Positions 6,939-11,075 of a stretch of DNA of 11,075 nucleotides are shown here, one piece after another. Origin of the DNA: Paludibacteraceae bacterium (GTDB lineage Bacteria > Bacteroidota > Bacteroidia > Bacteroidales > Paludibacteraceae); NCBI GenBank assembly GCA_017560605.1, contig JAFZEQ010000044.1, positions 1 through 11,075 of the forward strand. The letters are read 5' to 3'. The notes beneath the pieces are model-generated. The model was not told the DNA's origin. It saw only the letters and a list, made by a program, of their open reading frames with translations, and did not search any database. Every line of letters begins with the position of its first letter. Positions within the stretch are counted from its first letter, which is position 1. Both the position numbers and the translations under genes were made by a program.

Positions 6939-6970
6939 ATTAACCGTTTAATCCTTTAACCGATTAACCG
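6939..6970. repeat. Period-8 tandem repeat (four copies)
   Basis: ATTAACCG, TTTAATCC, TTTAACCG, ATTAACCG lie back to back, fitting the pattern WTTAAYCS. They end 18 bases from the stop codon of the BatD-like gene. Confidence 0.72.
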
Positions 6971-6987
6971 AATTTTTTAATTCTTTT

Positions 6988-7899
6988 TTACAAATCCTCC
7001 ATCGCAGCATCTTGCACTACGATATTATTAGCTTTGTCAATATACTTTAGCATCACACAACTGTGCCAGAGATCGTATTCTGCTATAAACAATTCTATGG
7101 TTCCAAACTCGGTTTTAAAGGTTGTGCTATACTTACATCTATCCATCCACACTTGTTGAATACGATCGTTATTACCGTCAGCAAAAGGACCTTGAAATCC
7201 TTCTACCATTTGCGTTGGTTGTCCGTATTTCGTGGTTAGCATATCTTTTATTGTGGCGTAGTTCTCGTATACAGAATCCCAGTTACTATATTTTGGAAAA
7301 CAAACACCTACCGAAGTAACTAGATCTTTGTTTCGCAATGTGTTCACAAATACAAGGCAATTTTTGAAGCCAGCAAAATCACCTTTCAGGTATGTAGTTC
7401 CATTTTCTGTTCCCAAGATTGTGAATCTTTTTTGTTTCATTTTTTTGGTAAACTTACTCAATGTACCATCAATAGGCACACCGACAAACTCCAGGTGTTT
7501 CTTGGGCACAGTAGGTATTGGTAGAACAGTTATGTTAAGTGCATTGGAGGTATACAGGACACTATCTTTCACAATGGTTGCTGGCTGAATGGTATAGTTT
7601 CCTGCCTTCTTTGCATTGAGGGTATAGCTAAAGGTTGTCTCATTATTTTTCTTGCTATCCCCATTGATACATATATACTGTGTTGATTTCCATACGCCTC
7701 GTTGAACTACGGTATCAAAGCCTGTAAATTCGGGTACTTGTATCTCGTCAACGTCTTTATTGATTGTATATTTGAGTTTGAGTGGCATACCCACATACAC
7801 TTGTTCGGGCGCTACGGCTTCGAACCTTACTGTATCCTCTGCCAATACTACACAAGCAGAGCTCAAAACCAACAGAAAAGCTAGCAATCGTTTCATCAT
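6988..7899 (-). CDS. BatD-like N-terminal domain fused to a second unknown domain, exported
   Basis: With ATG at 7899 the product has 303 residues and a clean signal peptide, MMKRLLAFLLVLSSACVVLA, cut after residue 20. A longer frame begins at a GTG (7932) inside a tandem repeat and adds a polar leader in front of the signal peptide, so it is rejected. Residues 22-127 look like the first Ig-like domain of BatD (aerotolerance operon). Landmarks are VYVGMPLKLKYTIN, VPEFTGFDTVVQ, FSYTLNAKKAGNYTIQPA and SNALNITV. Full BatD proteins are much longer and membrane-anchored, and lie beside vWA-domain genes, which are absent here. Residues about 137-303 start FVGVPIDGTLSKFTKKMKQK and form a separate alpha/beta domain that I have seen in unnamed Bacteroidetes exported proteins. 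Function unknown. It lies 47 bases after the LRR gene with no visible promoter between them, so it is probably co-transcribed. Confidence 0.78.
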   Translation of the reverse strand: MMKRLLAFLLVLSSACVVLAEDTVRFEAVAPEQVYVGMPLKLKYTINKDVDEIQVPEFTGFDTVVQRGVWKSTQYICINGDSKKNNETTFSYTLNAKKAGNYTIQPATIVKDSVLYTSNALNITVLPIPTVPKKHLEFVGVPIDGTLSKFTKKMKQKRFTILGTENGTTYLKGDFAGFKNCLVFVNTLRNKDLVTSVGVCFPKYSNWDSVYENYATIKDMLTTKYGQPTQMVEGFQGPFADGNNDRIQQVWMDRCKYSTTFKTEFGTIELFIAEYDLWHSCVMLKYIDKANNIVVQDAAMEDL

Positions 7900-7925
7900 T
7901 GTATTATTTATTTTGTTAATATTCT

Positions 7926-7953
7926 TTATCACTTATCACTTATAGTTTATAAC
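7926..7953. repeat. Period-7 tandem repeat overlapping the LRR gene's stop codon
   Basis: TTATCAC, TTATCAC, TTATAGT, TTATAAC are four adjacent heptamers. The last one contains the stop codon of the LRR gene (7949-7947 on the minus strand), so the repeat reaches into coding sequence. Confidence 0.7.
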
Positions 7954-9605
7954 TTGATACCCATAGCGCTGTACTCTACTCCGTCGCGAATGATGATGAG
8001 TTGACCATCGCGGAGGAGTTTTTGGGTATTAGGCATTGGTATAATCTGGTTCATTGGAGAACTGGTTGGCAATTCACTAATAGGTAAAATCGAATAGAAG
8101 TCTTTCCATTGTGGCGCATTCTGATAAAGTTCTAGGGATTCAAATGGTACATATAGCGTTGCACTATCGGTATGCACATCGTAGAACATATCGTCTCTCT
8201 TTAGTGCAGGCACCTCCTTTGCCTTACAGTACAATTCTGTCAGCCCACTGCATCTTTGCAAGGCCCATGCGCCTAGTGTCTCCACACCACTTCCTAAGAC
8301 CAATGTGGTAAGATGCTTACAATCACAGAAAGTGTAGTCGGGCACCACTCGTACTTGATCGCCTATCTGAGCAAAGTTCAACGAATCGCACCCATTAAAT
8401 ACCCATGTGCCTAGCTTGGTTACACTATTTGGTACGGTCACAGATTTCAGCGCCTTGCAGCCCGAAAACGCAGAAGACCCTATACTGAGCACGCCATCAG
8501 GTATAACGATACTACCCAAGGCTCTGCAACCTTTGATGGCTGATTCTTCTATATGCAATAGCGTTTTAGGCAAACGCAATGTTTTAAGTGCGTAGCACCA
8601 TTCGAAGCAGTTCTTTTCGATTATTGTTACGCCATCATGTATATGGAATGACTCTAGTTGCTCGCATTCGCTGAATGCATAACCGCCTATTCTCCTAATG
8701 CTTTTGGGCAGTGTAATGGACGTGAGATTGTTTTTTTGATAGAGGGCATACGACGAGATTGCTACAGTTCCATCTTTTACCTCTATGGATGTGTTAGCAG
8801 GCATACTGCCCTTGTATGTGTATAACACTTTATGGATGTACACCAAACCATTAGCTTGGTTGGTCAACCAGGATGTATTATTAAAGGCGTATCCGCCTAT
8901 GTATGTTACACTCTCAGGAATAACCACACTTATGATGCTGGTGTTTGCAAAGGCATATTCACCTATGGTTTCTACACCATTATGCAAGTACAAGGATTTC
9001 AAATTGGCACATTGGTTAAAAGCTGATGCACCAATATGAACTATGCTATTGGGGAATGTCACATGCTTCATCGATTTACAACCATTGCAAGCGCTATAGC
9101 AAATGAGTCGTGTACCTTCTTTGATATTAAGAGTATCAGCTTTGCTGGTGTTAACCTTAACAAGACAGTCATCTATGTATAGTATATCGTTTTCCCAGTT
9201 GGTTTGATCGTTGAGTATACCTGACCTAATAAAAGCATCCCATTCTACATCGCTTACACTCTTAGGTATATTGACGTTTACCAGGCCTGTACATCCTTCA
9301 AATGTACGCTCGCCAATAGACCTAATTCCTTCTGGCAGTACGACAACATACAGATTAGTATTGGATGCAAAAGCAGACTTACCTATTCGCGTTACTTGAT
9401 AAGTATTGCCTAGATGCTCTACCGTAGCAGGTACGACCACTGTATCAGAATACTCTTTGATACTACTACCTTTGGCCCCAGCGTATGTCACCTCCACTTC
9501 GTCTCCACCTAGGAAGTTGTAATAGATGCCATTGACTGAGAAATCCTCTGCCCACACACTAAGTGCACAAAGGGATGCGACTAAAAGTGTAAAAAGTTTT
9601 TTCAT
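7947..9605 (-). CDS. BspA-like leucine-rich-repeat (LRR_5) surface protein
   Basis: A 552-residue exported protein. Signal peptide 1-19 (SVWA cut). Residues 20-67 are the usual BspA N-terminal cap (FSVNGIYYN, VEVTYAG, VVVPATV). Residues about 68-490 hold some fifteen LRR_5 units of about 23 residues with the pattern I-x-x-I-G-x-x-A-F-x-x-C-x-x-L-x-x-(V/I)-x-(I/L)-P. Two are interrupted by insertions (near NQTNWEND-like and SWLTNQANG segments). A capping segment follows (ATLYVPFESLELYQN, then WKDFYSI). The last ~25 residues hold a compact beta tail with LIIIRDG and YSAMGIKL. It resembles a short tail common on exported Bacteroidales proteins rather than a full T9SS domain. BspA-like proteins bind host or neighbour-cell ligands. 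It has its own promoter (9674-9643) and probably heads a transcript with the BatD-like gene. Confidence 0.92.
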   Translation of the reverse strand: MKKLFTLLVASLCALSVWAEDFSVNGIYYNFLGGDEVEVTYAGAKGSSIKEYSDTVVVPATVEHLGNTYQVTRIGKSAFASNTNLYVVVLPEGIRSIGERTFEGCTGLVNVNIPKSVSDVEWDAFIRSGILNDQTNWENDILYIDDCLVKVNTSKADTLNIKEGTRLICYSACNGCKSMKHVTFPNSIVHIGASAFNQCANLKSLYLHNGVETIGEYAFANTSIISVVIPESVTYIGGYAFNNTSWLTNQANGLVYIHKVLYTYKGSMPANTSIEVKDGTVAISSYALYQKNNLTSITLPKSIRRIGGYAFSECEQLESFHIHDGVTIIEKNCFEWCYALKTLRLPKTLLHIEESAIKGCRALGSIVIPDGVLSIGSSAFSGCKALKSVTVPNSVTKLGTWVFNGCDSLNFAQIGDQVRVVPDYTFCDCKHLTTLVLGSGVETLGAWALQRCSGLTELYCKAKEVPALKRDDMFYDVHTDSATLYVPFESLELYQNAPQWKDFYSILPISELPTSSPMNQIIPMPNTQKLLRDGQLIIIRDGVEYSAMGIKL

Positions 9606-9642
9606 ATAGCGTATTTTGATAGATTATTCTGAATTTTGCCTA

Positions 9643-9674
9643 CAAAATTAGTCATTTTTTTTCACATACGCAAG
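9643..9674 (-). promoter_or_regulatory. Promoter for the LRR gene
   Basis: Minus-strand CTTG (9674-9671), a 20-base spacer and TAATTTTG (9650-9643). Predicted leader is about 31 bases before the ATG at 9605. Confidence 0.66.
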
Positions 9675-9701
9675 TGAGCGAGAAAATATTGCACAAAATT
9701 A

Positions 9702-9812
9702 CACTAGGGCTCCCGCAAAGCTAGTGGGTTTGTGGGAAGAGGAGTAATCGCGGTCATCCTCATTTGCGGTGCAAATTCTTTTGACAAGCGAATAACGACG
9801 ATATTCCTCCCA
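9702..9812. repeat. Hairpin cluster upstream of the LRR promoter
   Basis: CACTAG plus GCT (9702-9711, with a bulged G) pairs with AGCTAGTG (9719-9726). ATTTGC (9762-9767) pairs with GCAAAT (9771-9776) across GGT. Around the second hairpin, 9738-9750 and 9800-9811 are also roughly complementary. No reading frame of interest is present. Confidence 0.4.
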
Positions 9813-9822
9813 TATCGCGCCC

Positions 9823-9850
9823 CTACTCTCTACACTCTACTCCCTACGCT
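9823..9850. repeat. Period-7 tandem repeat, CTACNCY type (four copies)
   Basis: CTACTCT, CTACACT, CTACTCC, CTACGCT. The same heptamer family appears at 6153-6173 and 10680-10714. Confidence 0.75.
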
Positions 9851-9958
9851 TATATCCCCCTAATTGCCATAAAAAATAGTTAGGTTTAGGTTTATACTTC
9901 CGCAGTCATCTTTTCATAGCGTCTACGGTTCCGCTATTTCTCCAGATTGTCCAGTTGT

Positions 9959-9988
9959 ATCTAGAATCACTATCCATCTAGAGTCACT
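9959..9988. repeat. 13-bp direct repeat, 17 bases apart
   Basis: ATCTAGAATCACT (9959-9971) and ATCTAGAGTCACT (9976-9988) differ at one base. They lie inside the candidate RNA segment. Confidence 0.6.
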
Positions 9989-10012
9989 TCGTTCTCTTCA
10001 GTCTGTTATGCT

Positions 10013-10032
10013 ATTGCCAGTGATCTGGCAAT
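10013..10032. repeat. 8-bp perfect hairpin with four-base loop
   Basis: ATTGCCAG (10013-10020), loop TGAT, CTGGCAAT (10025-10032). Confidence 0.7.
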
Positions 10033-10126
10033 CTTCTCGTACGCGAGTAACGTTACATCTAATCCCGAAATCGACTGCAAAGATAGTCATAAAATTCCCT
10101 TTTTGTTGTTCAATTTGAACACTCTC

Positions 10127-10176
10127 ACCTCTAACCTCTCCGTTTTCAGTTTTCTGTTTTCAGTTTTCACCTTTCA
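10127..10176. repeat. Period-7 tandem repeats, ACCTCTM and GTTTTCA types
   Basis: ACCTCTA and ACCTCTC (10127-10140) are followed after one base by GTTTTCA, GTTTTCT, GTTTTCA, GTTTTCA and a variant CCTTTCA (10142-10176). Confidence 0.75.
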
Positions 10177-10211
10177 CCTCCAGCCACCCTGCCTTCCTCG
10201 CGACCACTATA

Positions 10212-10244
10212 GGACATCCTTGGGACATCGTCGGCACATCCCCG
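10212..10244. repeat. Period-11 tandem repeat (three degenerate copies)
   Basis: GGACATCCTTG, GGACATCGTCG and GCACATCCCCG lie back to back, with a shared core of ACATC. Confidence 0.6.
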
Positions 10245-10283
10245 ACTCTTACTCCATTTGACTGGGACCGTTTACAGAACCTA

Positions 10284-10328
10284 CTTAGTATTTATACATT
10301 CCCCCCTATTTAAGGGAATGATACTAAG
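10284..10328. repeat. Long bulged hairpin
   Basis: CTTAGTAT (10284-10291) and CATTCCC (10297-10303) pair in order with GGGAATG (10314-10320) and ATACTAAG (10321-10328). This gives 15 base pairs interrupted by a five-base bulge on the left arm. No T run follows. Confidence 0.6.
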
Positions 10329-10399
10329 GGGTTCACGGCCCCATGTCAAAACAGTTCATTTCATATCCTTCACTTTTTAAAATATTCTTCTTATTTTCA

Positions 10400-10414
10400 C
10401 CGGCTTTAAGCCGG
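10400..10414. repeat. 7-bp inverted repeat, CCGGCTT type
   Basis: CCGGCTT and AAGCCGG around a single T. Confidence 0.55.
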
Positions 10415-10433
10415 CACCTTGTAATACCGCCAC

Positions 10434-10504
10434 CGGTCCTGCTCTGCGGGGTCCCCGATAACGCTCGTGGCGTTATGGGGTGCACTTTGAGCATCCTTGC
10501 TCAA
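10434..10504. repeat. Structured repeat element, copy 1
   Basis: CGGTCCTG, then GCGGGGTCCCCGA (10446-10458), stem ATAACGC, loop TCGTG, stem GCGTTAT, then TGGGGTGCACTT (10476-10487). CCCC and GGGG extend the stem. A second hairpin follows: TTGAGCA, TCCT, TGCTCAA (10487-10504). The same layout recurs at 10729-10807 with a different stem sequence. Apparent open frames across this stretch (for example 10343-10546) are not considered genes. Confidence 0.65.
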
Positions 10505-10545
10505 GATACCATCTTCACCTCTAACCTCATCCCCTCTCAACTGTA

Positions 10546-10613
10546 GGAGGTACGGCCTCCGTCCTCTAAACTGCGCCATATCGCGCAGCACATGTTGCGC
10601 AGATGTTGCGCAG
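10546..10613. repeat. Small hairpins and 11-bp tandem repeat
   Basis: GGAGG (10546-10550) pairs with CCTCC (10556-10560). CTGCGC (10571-10576) pairs with GCGCAG (10583-10588). ATGTTGCGCAG occurs twice in tandem (10592-10602, 10603-10613) and reuses the same GCGCAG core. Confidence 0.6.
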
Positions 10614-10622
10614 ATGTTAGTA

Positions 10623-10659
10623 AAATGAATAGCACGGTTAATTCCCGTGCTATTCATTT
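10623..10659. repeat. 15-bp perfect hairpin
   Basis: AAATGAATAGCACGG (10623-10637) and its exact complement (10645-10659) surround a seven-base loop. It is terminator-like in strength but is not followed by a T run on the plus strand. On the minus strand the sequence after the stem has only a short TTTA. Confidence 0.75.
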
Positions 10660-10679
10660 ACCTCCTCGTTCCTCTGCCT

Positions 10680-10714
10680 CTACACCATACACTCTACACC
10701 ATACACTCTACACC
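10680..10714. repeat. Period-7 tandem repeat, alternating CTACACC/ATACACT (five copies)
   Basis: CTACACC, ATACACT, CTACACC, ATACACT, CTACACC: two alternating heptamers, the longest regular array in the window. Confidence 0.85.
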
Positions 10715-10728
10715 ATCCCTCCCGCAGT

Positions 10729-10807
10729 CGGTTCTGTGCCCGGCGGGGTCCCCGACAAAGTTCGAGACTTTTGTGGGGTGCACTTAAACAGTAGCGCCTC
10801 CGGCGCT
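10729..10807. repeat. Structured repeat element, copy 2
   Basis: CGGTTCTG, then GCGGGGTCCCCGA (10743-10755), stem ACAAAGT, loop TCGAG, stem ACTTTTGT (one bulge), then TGGGGTGCACTT (10774-10785). A second hairpin follows: AGCGCC, TCC, GGCGCT (10793-10807). The flanks and loop match copy 1, while the stem is different in sequence yet still paired. Its right part overlaps the 3' end of the HD-domain gene. Confidence 0.65.
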
Positions 10808-11075
10808 TAACTCTTTATACGCCTTTAGATACTTACGCAATCGCTGCACAGCTTTGTCAGTAAGGTCAGATAGACGTCGTATATCCATATTGTCCGTCAG
10901 GTCGTTGATTTTGACGGCTACAGCCAGCGGATTGGTTTTGACACGCTTGATAAACTCCTCGTATGGTTCGTCTTCGCTGATTTTGGTAACGCATCGCAGC
11001 GCATCTACGATATGTGGAGGAAATCCCTCTTCTAATAGCATATCAAATGTCCAGTGTGTATCTTCCACTAGATCA
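10784..11075 (-). CDS. HD-domain phosphohydrolase, RelA/SpoT-hydrolase-like, C-terminal part (cut by window end)
   Basis: The frame is open to the window edge and reads ...D-L-V-E-D-T-H-W-T-F. The partial codon before this Asp ends in T, compatible with His, giving the expected HD motif and the HDxVEDT signature of the (p)ppGpp-hydrolase-type HD family. Further family landmarks are LLEEGFPPHIVDAL, EPYEEFIKRVKTNPLAVAVKINDLTDNMDI and RRLSDL. KxxDLxDN supplies the later metal or catalytic Asp. No synthetase domain follows, so this is a short stand-alone hydrolase, often annotated as GTP pyrophosphokinase or phosphohydrolase; its substrate may be a (p)ppGpp-like nucleotide. Its natural end is probably RKYLKAYKEL. 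The last residues, SAGGATV, are encoded by the hairpin of repeat copy 2. A GTG at 11068 is not the start. Confidence 0.85.
   Translation of the reverse strand, partial: DLVEDTHWTFDMLLEEGFPPHIVDALRCVTKISEDEPYEEFIKRVKTNPLAVAVKINDLTDNMDIRRLSDLTDKAVQRLRKYLKAYKELSAGGATV

Larger units (their letters stand above)
9895..10079 (-). ncRNA. Candidate structured RNA, leftward (tentative)
   Basis: A perfect -7 box, TATCTTTG (10085-10078), faces left into about 180 bases with no convincing gene and much internal pairing. GCAGTC just after the box can pair with GACTGC near 9902-9907, closing the whole segment. Inside are an 8-bp hairpin with a four-base loop (10013-10032), a CTCG/CGAG hairpin (10036-10047), a palindrome GTAACGTTAC (10047-10056) and an ATAGCG/CGCTAT stem. 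A run of six T on the minus strand follows near 9870. No -33 box is found at normal spacing. It might also be a remnant of a mobile element. Confidence 0.28.

Noticed and set aside
7900..7932. GTG start extending the BatD-like protein by 11 residues
   Set aside because: It lies in a tandem repeat and puts polar residues before a good signal peptide; ATG at 7899 (or 7896) fits better.
9694..9701. Second TAATTTTG on the minus strand upstream of the LRR gene
   Set aside because: No -33 element at 19-21 bases; the closer promoter at 9643-9674 fits fully.
9906..9977. A 23-codon minus-strand frame starting MDSDSRY inside the candidate RNA segment
   Set aside because: Too short, no ribosome-binding context or recognisable similarity, and its sequence is constrained by hairpins and a direct repeat.
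10343..10810. Open frames of 67-83 codons on both strands across the hairpin region
   Set aside because: They read through hairpins and tandem repeats, overlap each other on both strands, and have no domain, signal peptide or promoter.

Overview
The window reads as a chromosomal stretch of a Bacteroidales bacterium, probably a T9SS-bearing lineage outside classical Bacteroides. The signs are the Bacteroidetes-type promoters (TTTG or CTTG, about 20 bases, then TAnnTTTG), a type IX secretion C-terminal domain, a BspA-like leucine-rich-repeat surface protein, a BatD-like N-terminal domain, a Smr protein with a Bacteroidetes-type N-terminal domain, and the lack of strong Shine-Dalgarno sequences. 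No phage, insertion sequence, CRISPR array, tRNA or rRNA gene was recognised.

Layout. 1-100: start of a leftward secreted-protein gene with a good promoter (186-217). 464-3133: one promoter appears to drive three rightward genes: a small secreted protein made of eleven-residue repeats that I recognise as a 7(1) septoil-knot protein, a beta-lactamase-fold serine hydrolase, and a membrane acyltransferase. 3166-4839 (leftward): a secreted transglutaminase-like protein followed by a rhodanese lipoprotein. 5004-6018 (leftward): a small multi-pass membrane protein, then a compact Smr protein. 6019-6312 is a divergent promoter region with short tandem repeats. 6313-6768 (rightward): a very small T9SS cargo protein, closed by a textbook terminator. 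6988-9605 (leftward): a BspA-like LRR protein and a BatD-N hybrid, probably one transcript. 10784-11075 (leftward): the C-terminal part of a RelA/SpoT-like HD phosphohydrolase, cut by the window edge.

Most of the encoded proteins are exported: the genes at 1, 520, 914, 3166, 3592, 6313, 6988 and 7947 all begin with signal peptides. The region therefore looks like a collection of cell-envelope and surface functions. Smr and HD are the cytoplasmic exceptions.

Two things stand out. First, the septoil-knot gene has a visible internal 35-residue duplication and sits in an operon-like unit with two envelope enzymes. Second, the non-coding DNA is unusual. Short tandem repeats with a fixed 7 or 8 base period but different sequence occur at nearly every gene border. 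The 9.6-10.8 kb gap is packed with hairpins, including two copies of one element whose stem differs in sequence but keeps its pairing. The second copy supplies the stop codon of the HD gene.
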